A DNA stretch of 64,000 nt from Clostridium sp. (GTDB lineage Bacteria; Bacillota_I; Bacilli_A; RF39; UBA660): positions 1,240,001 to 1,304,000 of the forward strand of contig CP091739.1 of assembly GCA_022010095.1 (NCBI GenBank). The letters run 5' to 3'. How positions within the stretch are numbered: the stretch's first letter is position 1; each line of letters opens with the position of its first letter. The notes beneath the pieces were generated by a model. The model saw only the letters and a list, made by a program, of their open reading frames with translations, searched no databases and had not been told where the DNA came from. Of the stretch, positions 1 to 10,100 are shown in pieces. The translations under genes and the position numbers were made by a program.

Positions 1-167
1 ATTAATGAAAAAAATTAGAAGTATATGAAAATGATAAAACGATAAGTGAATTAAATAAAAAAACTAGTAAATAATGATATAAAAGTATATAGAATAAGTG
101 AAAAAGAATAATAAACTTGAAGAAGAATTTTTTTGAAATGTTAGGTAATAATGATAAATCTAATTAA
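1..167 (+). CDS. ABC transporter ATP-binding protein, 3' end only
   Basis: This is the last part of a gene that begins outside the window. After correcting A-runs the frame reads as the C-terminal accessory region of an ABC-2 type exporter ATPase (pieces such as NNDIKVYRISEKE and EEEFFEMLGNND), the usual ending after the ATPase core. No Walker motif lies inside the window, so the call rests on this tail and on the permease that follows. The stop overlaps the permease start, which suggests translational coupling. At least three homopolymer frameshifts are present. Confidence 0.5.
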
Positions 168-865
168 AAAAATGAATTTATAAAACTAGGATTTAAAAAA
201 AACAATTTATATCATTTATTGTATTAACAATTATAATCATAATTAACTATTTTTATTAACAATGAAAAAAATTAAGTGTGGATAATATGTTTACTCTTAT
301 ACCTTTTATAGGAATAATTATATCAATATTATTTAGTGGCATCATTAGTGAAGAAATAGATTCTGGTACTTTTTAGATTTTTATTTAACAAAGCCTGTTA
401 ATAGAACTAAAATATATATATCAAAATTGTTAACAATTATAATTTTTCACTTTTTGAATTGTTAATATATACATTACTTATCCACATTATATTGAAAGTA
501 GATGTAAAAAAATGTTAATAACTTCTTTATAACTAGTATTTCATTAATCTTTATATCAACAATTATAATGTTGTTAAGTACATTTATTAAGAATAGAAGT
601 ATTACATCAGGAATAAATATATTATTATTAACATTTGGAATTACTATAACTGAACTATTACTTTCTAAAGATATTAACATTGTTAAATATACATTTTTTT
701 ACCATATATAGATTTAAGCTATTATAAGAATAATTTAATAGATACGATAAATCAGTTATATGATATTAATTTGTCATTAAAACTTGGTATACCAATATTA
801 TTATTTTTATAGTACATTATTTACCATTATTGGAATTAGGATATTTAAGAAAAAAAGGACATATA
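151..865 (+). CDS. ABC-2 type permease, frameshifted
   Basis: Membrane subunit of an exporter, partner of the ATPase just upstream. The start reads as a typical short cytoplasmic N-terminus (NEFIKLGFKK) followed by a hydrophobic helix. Near base 340 the order GIISEEIDSGTF then LTKPVNRTKIYISK is the conserved cytoplasmic loop of ABC-2 permeases. The end reads FTIIGIRIFKKKDI, the usual terminal helix plus basic tail. About 235 residues are expected, the usual size. The raw sequence needs several one- or two-base run corrections. The substrate cannot be told. Confidence 0.5.
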
Positions 866-867
866 AA

Positions 868-893
868 AAAACCTCACATAAGTGAAGTTTAAT
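868..893 (-). terminator. Rho-independent terminator of the cotJ operon
   Basis: On the minus strand AAACTTCAC, a short loop and GTGAGGTTT are followed by a T run. It lies just after the corrected cotJC stop. Confidence 0.7.
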
Positions 894-904
894 AATAAAA
901 AAAA

Positions 905-1463
905 TTAATATCCTTTTTTTCTTGTAATAATCTAGTAATTCTTTAAATCTATTATAATGTACTACTTCTCTTTGTCTTAAGAATGATAGTGGAGCAAGTA
1001 AACTCTCATCATTTGTTAAGTCCATTAAGTTTTCATATGTCGCTCTTGCTTTTTCTTCAGCGGCAAGGTCTTCTTGCAAGTCAACAATTGGGTTACCAGT
1101 CGATGCTATATAAGCAGCTGTAAATGGAACACCACTAGCATCCATTGGATAAACACCTTTATTATGCTGTGTATACCAAGATTCAAGTCCAGCATTTTTA
1201 ATTTCATCAACAGAAGCACCTTCGATTAATTGATGTATCATTGTACATATCATTTCAACATGTCCAAGTTCTTCACAACCAATATCAGTAAGTAATGCTT
1301 TACCTCTATCATCTGGCATACTGAATCTTTGAGTTAAATAACGAAGTGAAGCACCAAGTTCACCATCTGGACCACCAAATTGAGCCACTAAAAGTTTAGC
1401 CATTTTTAAATCTTTTTTTCTAACATTAACAGGATACTCCAGTGTCTTTTCATATTTAAACAT
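905..1463 (-). CDS. cotJC: CotJC, manganese-catalase-like spore coat protein
   Basis: Spore-coat component of the manganese catalase family. The N-terminal half shows the family signature: LLVAQFGGPDGELGASLRYL, then CEELGHVEMI with the metal-binding Glu/His pair, and later DLAAEEKARATYENL and LRQREVVHYNRF with the remaining ligands. About 185 residues, the normal length. The 7-T run at 914-920 holds one extra base: removing it turns a long nonsense tail into the family-like end DYYKKKGY. The start codon overlaps the upstream cotJB stop by one base (TAATG), with GGAGGT eight bases before it. Expected to be expressed in the mother cell. Confidence 0.9.
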
Positions 1464-1978
1464 TAATTGTTACCTCCTTTATCCCATGGCCAAGGATTAC
1501 TTACCCAGGTCCATTTTTCAGTATTAAGTGTATTACTCATGCATAGCGGACCATATTCACTTTCATACTGTTTCTTAAGTGCCTCATACTTTTTTTCTAT
1601 AATCATGAAAAACTATTTAAAAATATATTTTTATCATTAGGATAAATATCTAAATAAAGATTCATATCTTTCATTGCAAAAACTATACATTTGAATATTA
1701 TATAATAACTCATCTTTTTTACTATTAACTCTTAATTTATATACATGATTTTTATACTTTGAGTATAAATTTTTAAACATGTTACCTTTATTAAATCCTT
1801 CCATAGGTGAGTATAAACTATTATCTCTATTAAAAATTAATACTATCTATATTAATATCTACATCATTATAACTATTCTTATTAACAATCTTATCTATAT
1901 CATATTCATAATCATAGATTTCATTATAATCTAAATCATATTTGTTATTTGTTTCATCATATAACATTTTTTTATCAT
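1463..1978 (-). CDS. CotJA-CotJB fusion spore coat protein, frameshifted
   Basis: The C-terminal part is CotJB: KKDELLYNIQMYSF, then MNLYLDIYPNDKNIF and an end WTWVSNPWPWDKGGNN, a very characteristic CotJB finish. About 40 codons before the CotJB start, in the same frame and with no stop or new start codon, comes a CotJA-like piece (SLYSPMEGFNKGNMFKNLY, compare the YSPxEAL-xxGTLFPELY motif). Upstream there is an acidic 45-residue extension. CotJA and CotJB are normally separate genes, so this looks like a fusion. AGGAGG lies before the start; the exact ATG is uncertain because of an A7 run. Frameshifts occur in T/A runs near 1965, 1815, 1665, 1620 and 1605. Confidence 0.6.
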
Positions 1979-1991
1979 TTCCTCCTAGACT

Positions 1992-2020
1992 ATTGTATGT
2001 AATAAATAAGTCTATTGTAT
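1992..2020 (-). promoter_or_regulatory. Possible sporulation (SigE/SigK-like) promoter of the cotJ operon
   Basis: Two -10-like boxes resembling CATACAAT are seen on the minus strand: an exact copy at 1992-1999 and TATACAAT near 2012-2020. The second leaves room for a leader before the AGGAGG at 1981-1986; the first is too close to it. The second sits inside the palindrome GTCTAT-ACA-ATAGAC. No -35 element was clear. Confidence 0.3.
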
Positions 2021-2101
2021 AGACAAATATAATTAATAATAAATTTTTAAAAAAATATTGCATTTTAAAAAAATGGTATGCTAATATATATATCAAGAAC
2101 T

Positions 2102-2849
2102 GTGGAACGTTCTTAACTAAAAAGGTTAAGCCCTAATATATTTAGGAGAACTGGTAGACTGAGTAAGGAATGAAAGGAGTAACGACCTTGAAACTTACCT
2201 ATGAAAACTACGACATGCAGATGATAATATAGTGAATCAAATGTATGATAGCTCGTTAAAGTCACTTGAAAAGTTACCCTAATATCATAAGATAAGGAAA
2301 GTGTCATAAACATGTAACTGATGAAGTGGTAGTCTATAAAATACCTATGATTAGAATGACTAAAAGCTAGTCTGACAAATACTCGAATGTACAGATTAAT
2401 ATTAAATAGTAGAAATGCTATATACCAGTAATGGTGTGAATGTGGTAAAGTAATTATTTCTATGTGAAATACCATATAGTGTTACAGGCACTATCAAGTT
2501 TGCTAATCTATAGAGTAAATCTAAGGGTACATGAAAAGATAAGTCTATTGGAACGTTACAAGGTTAGAATATTCAAGCGACTATACGCGTTTGTAGAATA
2601 GTGATAGATATAATAAATAAACTATCTTAATCTAACTGAGAGCGAAGTCAAAGTACCAATGAAACATTGATAATAAGATGTGGAGGGAAAGGCTTTAGTT
2701 GTAAGAAATAACAATGATTTATACAGATCTAGAGTGTATAAATCAATTAATTGTTGTTAAAGTATTACAAGGGCACGCCGTATGAGTAGAAATATTCATG
2801 TACGGTGTAGGACAGGTGGAAAAGTGGAGATAATATCAAAAACCTTTAC
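2102..2849 (+). mobile_element. Group II intron without reverse transcriptase (ORF-less ribozyme)
   Basis: Domain V is recognisable at about 2770-2812: ACGCCGTATGAGTA, a GAAA tetraloop and TATTCATGTACGGTGT, with the usual two-base bulge; the catalytic triad reads CGC in place of the commoner AGC. Domain VI follows, closed by AGGT/ACCT with an A-rich side that could hold the branch A, and the intron would end in TTTAC at 2849. Upstream there are other intron-like blocks (AAGGAAAGTGTC, GGAGGGAAAGGCTTTAG). Domain IV is only a short hairpin (ATTTATACA/TGTATAAAT near 2720-2750), so no maturase is encoded and none lies elsewhere in the window. The 5' end, GTGGAAC at 2102, is inferred from the GUGYG rule and is less sure. 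It sits between cotJ and tsaE and interrupts no obvious gene. Confidence 0.75.
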
Positions 2850-2896
2850 ATATTGTTTGCGAATAATTTAGTTAAATAAAAAAACTAAAGATTAAA

Positions 2897-2927
2897 GAGA
2901 ATTATCAATAACGATAATTCTTTTTTT
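2897..2927 (+). terminator. Rho-independent terminator after the group II intron
   Basis: GAATTATC, a six-base loop and GATAATTC followed by seven T. It stands between the intron and tsaE on the plus strand and would end the transcript that contains the intron. Confidence 0.7.
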
Positions 2928-3005
2928 CTATATAAATGTAAAATTAACAAAAAAACTATTGTATATATTTATTTTTTTAATGTTACAATGAATATGGTGA
3001 TATAA

Positions 3006-3458
3006 ATGCAATATAAAATAACAACTTATTCCGAAGATGATACAATGGAATTAGCACAAAATATTGAGTCAGAAAAATTTCCTAATATGGTTATTTGTCT
3101 TATAGGGGACCTTGGAAGCGGAAAAACTGTTTTCACAAAGGCTTTTGCTTTAGCACTAGGTATTAATGAAAACATAACATCTCCAACATTTAATATTATT
3201 AAAGAATATGATAATGCAGAGATGAAATTATTTCACATGGATGTATATCGTTTAAGTGATACTAAACAAGATATAGGAATAGAAGAATATTTCACTAAAA
3301 GAGGTGTATGCATCATAGAATGGGCTGATTTAATTGAAGATATTTTACCAAAAAATAGACTTGATATTAAAATTAAGATGATTGATGAAGATACAAGACA
3401 ATTCATAATAACACCTCATGGAAGTAAGTATGAAGATTTATGCGAAAGAGTATTGTAA
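3006..3458 (+). CDS. tsaE: TsaE, ATPase for tRNA t6A modification
   Basis: Essential ATPase that works with TsaB and TsaD in making N6-threonylcarbamoyl-adenosine at position 37 of ANN-decoding tRNAs. The 150-residue protein has the Walker A motif GDLGSGKT at about residues 34-41, then TSPTFNIIKEY and LFHMDVYRL, both typical of TsaE, and CIIEWADLIEDILP. The length is normal and the frame intact, one of the few unbroken genes here. A GGTGA ribosome-binding site lies six bases before the ATG. tsaB and tsaD are not adjacent. Confidence 0.92.
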   Translation: MQYKITTYSEDDTMELAQNIESEKFPNMVICLIGDLGSGKTVFTKAFALALGINENITSPTFNIIKEYDNAEMKLFHMDVYRLSDTKQDIGIEEYFTKRGVCIIEWADLIEDILPKNRLDIKIKMIDEDTRQFIITPHGSKYEDLCERVL

Positions 3459-3526
3459 AAACTCTTTTTTTAAATCTTATAGAAAAAAATAGATGTATCA
3501 ATGATATAATTAAATTAGAGGTAAGA

Positions 3527-4308
3527 ATGATAGAATACTGCATTAGTAAAAAAATTATTTTCAAAAACTTAAAAAAATAATTTCATCAAATGGAAGAGAA
3601 TCAACTACATATTTTTGTACCAAATGGATTTGGCATTCCAGTGTGTATAAAAAGAATATTCAAATCCATTTTTATACACTAATTCAAATGACGAAGTCAT
3701 AAAGAAATTATTTTTATTGCATCAAAAATTAGCAAAATCAAAAAATATTGCCCCAAGTATTATATTTTATGACTTAGAAGAATATCAACATGGCAAAAAA
3801 AGAAATTAATAGCAATAGCTACACCTTTTTTACAAGATTATGTATCTATTGAAAAAAAGTTAGTGATACTAGTGATATATTTATATGCATTAGAAATTTA
3901 ACTACATTATTAACGGAACTTACATCATTAAGTATATTTCCGACTGATCTAAACAATTCAAATATTATGGTATCTCCTGATTTAAACGTTCAACTTATTG
4001 ATTTAGATGGAGAACAATGTAAAGTTAATCCTGAAAACCCAAATGAACACTATAAACAAATATTTGACTCTATGAGGTATAGAATTCTTGCTGATTTAAT
4101 GCTAAGTGAAGAAGAATATAATGCAGCTTATAAATTTTCTTCTTTAAGAGAAGGCCAAAAAATTATTTTAAGACAAAAGGGATATAGTCCTAAAACAATT
4201 GATGTAATATTAGAAAGCAAAGAAGAACCGAAACTAGAAACTATTTTGGAAGTATTAGATGAAGTTGAACCATTTTTTTCTAAGTCTAAACCTAAAAAAA
4301 TAGAATGA
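3527..4308 (+). CDS. Small protein-kinase-like protein, frameshifted
   Basis: Not a named family. The N-terminal part has a glycine-loop-like segment (NGRESTTY). Near base 3945 the segment TDLNNSNIM followed by LNVQLIDLDGEQ matches the kinase catalytic loop (Asp ... Asn) and the metal-binding Asp of the DFG region. The rest is helical. About 255 residues, smaller than Ser/Thr kinases. A related protein lies at the right end of the window (TDLNRDNIM ... VIDTD). Start chosen at the ATG after GAGGTAAGA. Several indels between 3560 and 3860 break the frame. Whether it phosphorylates proteins or small molecules is unknown. Confidence 0.4.
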
Positions 4309-4312
4309 AAAA

Positions 4313-4839
4313 AATATTAAATATATATGTTATGATAAAAATAAGTTAGTAGACATATTATAATTTGTACGTTAATGAATAAAAAAATATTATAATACTA
4401 GTATCTGAATATGACGAATATATTAAAGCGTTTAACAAGATTATTGAAATTAAAAAGTATACACTTGTATTAAAAAAAATCTTATGAAAAAAATATTGAC
4501 ATTTGTTTAGAATTAAATAGATGGTTTAGAAATTGAAAAAAATACTATCATTGAGAGGTAAATTAGATATATTATCGTTTAGATTAAATGTTACTTCTCC
4601 AGAAAAAAATTACGTGATAAAAAAACTCGCTTTATCATTATCTTATCAATACTGGATAAAAACCAAATAATAGCGGTATTTTTATACGTTGGTCTTAACA
4701 TTTTTTTGATAATGATGAAATATCTATAAAAAGAAGAAAAAAATTATTTTTATAACATATTTTCATTTGTTGACATTATTAAATTAGTAAAGAATTTAAA
4801 TAAAATAAATGAAATAGTTGAAGAATTTGAAAGATAATT
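4313..4839 (+). CDS. Hypothetical protein, heavily frameshifted
   Basis: A probable gene directly after the kinase-like gene, broken so often that no single frame runs long. Pieces that read well are LVSEYDEYIKAFNKIIEI, LRGKLDILSFRLNVTSPEK and a helical end IIKLVKNLNKINEIVEEFER. I recognise no family. The composition (Lys, Ile, Asn, Leu rich, helical) fits the neighbouring genes. Both ends are approximate. Confidence 0.25.
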
Positions 4840-4925
4840 AAAAGAATATCAAAAACATAACAAATACTTATAATGATAGAATAGAAAAAAATTATGCACA
4901 TTACTTGATAGATAAATAAAAATTG

Positions 4926-4966
4926 AAAGAATTCAGTAAGTAAACAAACCATTGAACTCTTTTTTA
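4926..4966 (+). terminator. Possible terminator before xfp
   Basis: AAAGAATTCA and TGAACTCTTTTTT can pair with one mismatch around a long loop and end in a T run. Weak, but rightly placed between the hypothetical gene and xfp. Confidence 0.4.
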
Positions 4967-5008
4967 CTAAAATTTATTGTAAAATATATATAGATAATAG
5001 GAGGAAAA

Positions 5009-7364
5009 ATGAAAACACTAAGTGATAGGGAATTAAAAAAATATTAATGCATATTTAAGAGCGGTTAATTATCTTTCAGTAGGACAACTTTATTTAAAAA
5101 GATAATCCACTATTAAGGGAAAAATTAACACTTGATCAAATTAAATCAAATGTAGTAGGACATTGGGGAACAGCACCAGGTCAAAATTTTGTTTATGTGC
5201 ATTTAAATAGAATTATTAAAAAATATAATTTAGATATGATATATATTTCAGGACCAGGTCATGGTGGTCAAGCAATGGTTGCGAATACTTATCTTGAAGG
5301 AAGCTATAGTGAAGTATATCCTAGTATTACGGAAGACATTGACGGAATGAAAAAATTATTCAAACAATTTAGTTTTCCAGGTGGAATTAGTTCACATGTA
5401 GCGCCAGAAACTCCAGGAAGTATAAATGAAGGTGGAGAACTTGGCTATATTCTTTCTCATGCTTTTGGAGCAGTTCTTGATAATCCTGATTTAATTGCAG
5501 CTTGTGTAGTAGGAGATGGAGAAGCAGAAACAGGACCGCTCGCGGCCTCATGGCACTTAAATAAAATAATAAATCCACTTACTGATGGAATAGTTCTTCC
5601 AATATTACATTTAAATGGATATAAAATTGCTAATCCAACTATATATTCAAGAATTCCAGAAGATGAACTTATTAAATATTTTGAAGGATGTGGCTGGAAT
5701 CCTTATGTAGTAGAAGCATCATCTACTGCTAAAATACATGAATTAATGGCTAGAACATTAGATAGATGTATTGAAGAAATTAAAATTATTAAAAAGTAAA
5801 AACAAGACTTAATAAAAGAGCAACTTTCCCAATGATAATATTAAAAACACCAAAAGGATGGGGAGGACCTAAATTTGTAAATGATTTACAAGTTGAAGGA
5901 ACATTTAGAAGTCATCAAGTACCAGTAGTGGTAAATAAAGAACATCCAGAAAACTTGGAAATATTAGAAGCATGGCTTAGAAGTTATAAGCCTGAAGAAT
6001 TATTCGATGAAAATGGAACACTTAAAAAGGAATTAAAAGAACTTGCACCTAAAGGAAATCATCGTATGGGAATGAATCCTCATGCGAATGGTGGACTACT
6101 ACTTGAAGAATTAAATATTCCTGACTTTAGAGGTTATGGAGTTGAAGTTAAAAATCCAGGTGAAACAATAAGTCAAGATATGATGGAACTAGGATATTTC
6201 ATAAGAGACATCATTAAACTAAATGAGCCAAAGAAGAACTTTAGAATATTTGGTCCAGATGAAGCACTTTCAAATAGACTTAATCATGTATTTGAAGCAA
6301 CTAATAGACAATGGAATGGAATTAGATATGATAATGATGAATTTATTAGCCCATATGGTAGAGTAATAGATTCAGTATTAAGTGAACACTTATGTGAAGG
6401 AATGCTTGAAGGATATTTGTTAACAGGAAGACATGGATTTATTCATAGTTATGAAGCATTTATTAGAATAGTTGATTCAATGGCAAGTCAACATGCAAAA
6501 TGGTTAAAAGTAGCAAAAGATTTACCATGGAGAAGAGATATTTCATCATTAAACTTTATATTAAGTTCATATGTATGGCAACAAGATCATAATGGATTTA
6601 CTCATCAAGACCCAGGATTCTTAAATCATATTGTTACTAAAAAAGCAGATATAGTTAGAATATATTTGCCACCTGATACTAATACGTTAATATCTTGTTT
6701 TTGATCATTGTATTAGAAGTAAAAATTATATTAATGTAATAGTGGCATCAAAACATCCACGCCCTCAATGGTTAAATATGAGTGATGCGATAAAGCATTG
6801 CACTAAAGGACTTGGTAGATGGGATTTTGCTAGTAATGATGAAGGATGTGAACCTGACCTTGTAATGGCATGTGCTGGAGAAACGCCAACTATTGAAGCA
6901 TTAGCAGCTACTAAAATATTAAGAGAAAAACTTTAATGATTTAAAAAAATAAGATTTATAAATGTCGTTGATTTAATGAAATTACAAAGTCATGAAAACC
7001 ATCCTCATGGATTAGAAGATGCTGAATATGATAACTTATTTACAAAAAGATAAACCAATTATATTCGCATTTCATGGATATCCTAATCTAATACACGAAC
7101 TTACATATAAAAAGACACAACCAAAATATGCATGTTCATGGTTACTTAGAAGAAGGAACTATAACAACAACATTCGATATGAAAGTACAAAATAAATTAG
7201 ATAGATTTCATTTAGTTATGGATGCATTTAAAATATCTTGATAAATTAGGTGATAAATCTTCTGCATTAAATGAATGGTGTAAAAAAATAAACTTATAGA
7301 ACATAAAGAATACATTAAAGAATATGGAGAAGATATACCTGAAATAAAGAATTGGAAATGGTAA
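5009..7364 (+). CDS. xfp: Phosphoketolase (xylulose-5-P / fructose-6-P)
   Basis: Thiamine-diphosphate enzyme that cleaves xylulose 5-phosphate (and usually fructose 6-phosphate) with phosphate to acetyl-phosphate plus a sugar phosphate. Family blocks appear in order: [37 protein letters not shown], the thiamine-binding [66 protein letters not shown], then [19 protein letters not shown]. About 785 residues, normal for the family. Start: ATG after AGGAGGA. Frameshifts near 5040, 5100, 5790, 6700, 6940, 7040, 7110, 7230 and 7290 are all in A/T runs. With pduL elsewhere in the window it suggests heterofermentative or bifid-type sugar use. Confidence 0.93.
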
Positions 7365-7367
7365 AAC

Positions 7368-7404
7368 AAAAAGATGTAGAAAAATTCAATCTACATCTTT
7401 TTTA
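7368..7404 (+). terminator. Bidirectional rho-independent terminator after xfp
   Basis: AAAGATGTAGA, an eight-base loop and TCTACATCTTT flanked by A and T runs; it can serve xfp and the convergent Tim44-like gene. Confidence 0.8.
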
Positions 7405-7417
7405 AAAATACATTATT

Positions 7418-8246
7418 TATATATAATTTATACGTTTAGTCAAAGTAATATCACTAATAATCCATTTATCATTATTAATATCTTTACTGAATGTAACTAA
7501 ATATTCACATTTACCTCTATCATAAAAAAACCTTCAACGATTTTTATATTTTTATCATTAATAACATAATTCTTTTGATAAGTATAGAATATAACAGATA
7601 TATCTATTTTATTAGCATTCTTTTTCAATCTTTGTGAAATCTATCCAAGAAATCTCTATATCACTTATAACATTAATTAAGTTATCTTTTTTTAATGACT
7701 CTAATTTTTACTTTACATGTATTATATAATTCACTAGAAATGATAGATTTAATTTTTATTATAACTAAATTTAGTTATTGCTTCCTGAAAATCTATATAA
7801 TATTTACGTGCCATATTTAGAAATTCTTTTTTTATTAAATTCAGGATATACTTTTAAGAATATCTTCTTCATATATGACTGGATATTTATATGAAGCTAT
7901 TTTTTTCATATTCTCTATTTCTTTTTTTCTTTCTCAGTTTTATCTTTCTTATCTATTCTATATGGAGATTTAGTTATTTTTTTAATAATTCATAAAACAA
8001 GAAAAACAATAAACATTATTGCGAATATTGCAACCATAGCTTCTTTAAAACTCGCTTTTTAATGAAAATAATTGTATTATACAATAAAAATACATATATA
8101 TAAAATTCTAATGTTATTGGATTAATGTTATCTAAATCTAAAGTAGTAATTGCATCAGCTAAAACAATTTCATTAGAAATTAGAAATATTATCATTCCAA
8201 ATAATATCAATATTAAAAATCTCTTTTTATAGTTTAATTTCTTCAT
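7418..8246 (-). CDS. Tim44-like-domain membrane protein, frameshifted
   Basis: N-terminus MKKLNYKKRFLILILFG is a membrane segment or signal peptide ending near an ALAD-like site; a second hydrophobic stretch follows (AMVAIFAIMFIVFLVL). After a charged linker comes a soluble domain: FNKKEFLNMARKYYIDFQEA, LKSIISSELYNT, then IDISVIFYTYQKNYVI and KWIISDITLTK. That layout resembles bacterial Tim44-like (PF04280) proteins, which are tethered to the membrane; their role in Gram-positives is not settled. About 265 residues after correction. It faces xfp across a shared terminator. The family call is moderate; a domain search would settle it. Confidence 0.4.
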
Positions 8247-8355
8247 ATATCTACCATCTATAAATAGTATATCATATATTTTTACGTAAATTATATTAAT
8301 TTTTTTCACAATTCTTTAACAAATGGATAGTATCATTAAAGACAGTGAAGGAGGA

Positions 8356-8391
8356 ATGCATATAGATATAAAAAAAGATAAAAAGATATAA
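8356..8391 (+). CDS. Possible very small protein (about 11 residues)
   Basis: A strong AAGGAGG precedes ATG by three bases. After removing one A the frame is MHIDIKKDKKI and stop; with further run corrections it could extend to about 8430. A strong terminator follows, so a short transcript is likely, but coding is uncertain. Because the Shine-Dalgarno is so close to the ATG, the true start may differ. Confidence 0.2.
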   Translation: MHIDIKKDKKI

Positions 8392-8457
8392 GAAAAATTA
8401 ATGAAAAAAACTAAACTAAAAAAACTTTAAAAAAATAACATACACATTTCTAAAACT

Positions 8458-8496
8458 TTAAGCGATTAATGATTAATATTAATCGCTTTCTTTTTC
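8458..8496 (+). terminator. Rho-independent terminator
   Basis: AAGCGATTAA, a loop and TTAATCGCTT followed by a T-rich tract. It closes the short transcript that starts around 8340. Confidence 0.75.
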
Positions 8497-8526
8497 ATAT
8501 AAAAAAATAATTATATCTAAAATAAT

Positions 8527-8580
8527 AAAAAAAGATTGAAGGTACAATATGCTGATGCTTATGCGCATGCTCCTTCAACC
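8527..8580 (-). terminator. Terminator of the mraZ-murE operon
   Basis: On the minus strand GGTTGAAGG and CCTTCAATC pair around an internal region holding a second palindrome (GCATGCGCATAAGC); seven T follow. It lies 40 bases after the murE stop. Confidence 0.7.
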
Positions 8581-8620
8581 ATTCAAAAACGTATTTTAAG
8601 ACTTAATGCTATAAAAAGAA

Positions 8621-9989
8621 TTAATTTGATTTATAATTAAGTACTTCTTCAGCGTCATCTAAATGTATTTTGGTTTTACCAATGATTTGATAATCTTCAT
8701 GTCCTTTACCTAGTATAAGAAGTATATCATTTGGTTTCATTATATCAATACCATGTTTGATTGCTTCACGTCTATCTAAAATAACTTCATAGTTATCTTT
8801 TTTAACGCCTTCTAAAAATATCTTTCATAATATCTTCTGGTTTTTCTGTTCTAGGATTATCATTAGAGAATATTACATAATCAGATAGCTCAGTAGCAAT
8901 ATGACCCATGATAGGTCTTTTTTTAGGATCTCTATCGCCACCACAACCAACTATTGTTATGACTTTTCCTTTCTTAAGTTCATTGTATGCAGTTATTACT
9001 TTTTCGACCGCATCTGGTGTGTGAGCATAGTCAACAATCGCATAGCCATGATTTACTTTATATGTTTCGCATCTTCCTTTAGGTGCTTTTAGATTTGGTG
9101 TTTCTTTAATTATTTTATCAATATCAATTCCATATTCATGAACAATAGATAACATTGTTAAATAATTGTAAACATTAAATTTACTTGTAAGAGGAATAAT
9201 TACATCATAATCTTTATTATCATAACTGAAATTTAATTTAGTTTCAGCAGCACCAGTATCAAAATTATTTATCTTATAGTCACCATTAAATCCAAAAAGT
9301 AATGAATTTGTGTCCTTCTTTTTTAAATCTATCATGAACAGGATCATCACTATTAACTATTATTTTTAGCATCATCTTTTAAATGATCTAGTATAAGTAA
9401 TTTAGCATTTAAATAGTTTTCCCATTGTCTTATGATAATCAAGATGATCTTCAGTAAGATTAGTAAATCCTATAATAGAATAGTTAATATTAGTAAGTCT
9501 ATCATAAGATAATGCTTGACTACTTACTTCCATTACAACACTTTTAGCACCACTTTCATAAGCGGTATAAAGTAGTTTATAAATAGTTAACACGTCTGGA
9601 GTAGTATTATTAAGTTCTATAAAATCATCTTTATGATAATAACCAAGTGTACCAATATAAGCTGTATCGATACCTAAATTATTAAGCATTTGATATATTA
9701 AATAACAACTAGTAGTTTTACCATTAGTACCAGTAACACCTATTAATTTCATTTTTATTTATATCTTTGCCATATTCTTTTATTTAATATTTCTCTTAAA
9801 TAAGCATCTGTATTTTTCTACTTTAGTATATGGAACACTTACATCAATATCCTTTTCACATATTATATGACTAGCTCCATTTTTAATCGCACTATCTATA
9901 AAATCATGACCATCAACAGTCATACCTTTTAAAGCAACAAATGTTTGACCTTTAGTTACTTTTCTTGAATCACTTTCATATTTAAACAT
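8621..9989 (-). CDS. murE: MurE, UDP-MurNAc-tripeptide ligase, frameshifted
   Basis: Adds the third amino acid to the peptidoglycan stem peptide in the cytoplasm. Order of blocks: SDSRKVTKGQTFVALKG (N-terminal UDP-binding domain), ATP loop GVTGTNGKTTSCY, TTPDVLTIY, EVSSQAL, FTNLTEDHLDYHKTM, then the C-terminal YAHTPDAVEK, VGCGGDRDPKKRPIM and DNPRTEKPEDI, ending LGKGHEDYQIIGKTK. DNPR is the motif that binds meso-diaminopimelate in that class of MurE, so the stem peptide probably carries meso-Dap and not Lys. About 455 residues after correction. Frameshifts near 8815, 9330, 9360, 9415, 9750 and 9780. It lies downstream of mraZ on the same strand. Confidence 0.93.
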
Positions 9990-10065
9990 TATTTCACGTC
10001 CTTCTATAACATTATATCATTAATATATAGATAATTAATATATTTTTATTCCACAAGTATCCACA

Positions 10066-10092
10066 AAAAAACAACCATTAAAGTTGCTTTTA
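10066..10092 (-). terminator. Possible terminator between mraZ and murE
   Basis: Minus strand AAAGCAAC, loop, GTTGTTTT and a T run. It would reduce read-through from mraZ into murE. Confidence 0.45.
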
Positions 10093-10100
10093 TCATCATT

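Noticed and set aside
2113-2475. A 120-codon open frame on the minus strand within the intron
   Set aside because: It is antisense to the group II intron ribozyme, has odd codon use and no ribosome-binding site; the structured RNA explains the sequence.
8527-8580. Long hairpin considered as a riboswitch or T-box
   Set aside because: It follows murE, ends in a T run and has no downstream gene in its orientation; a terminator is enough.
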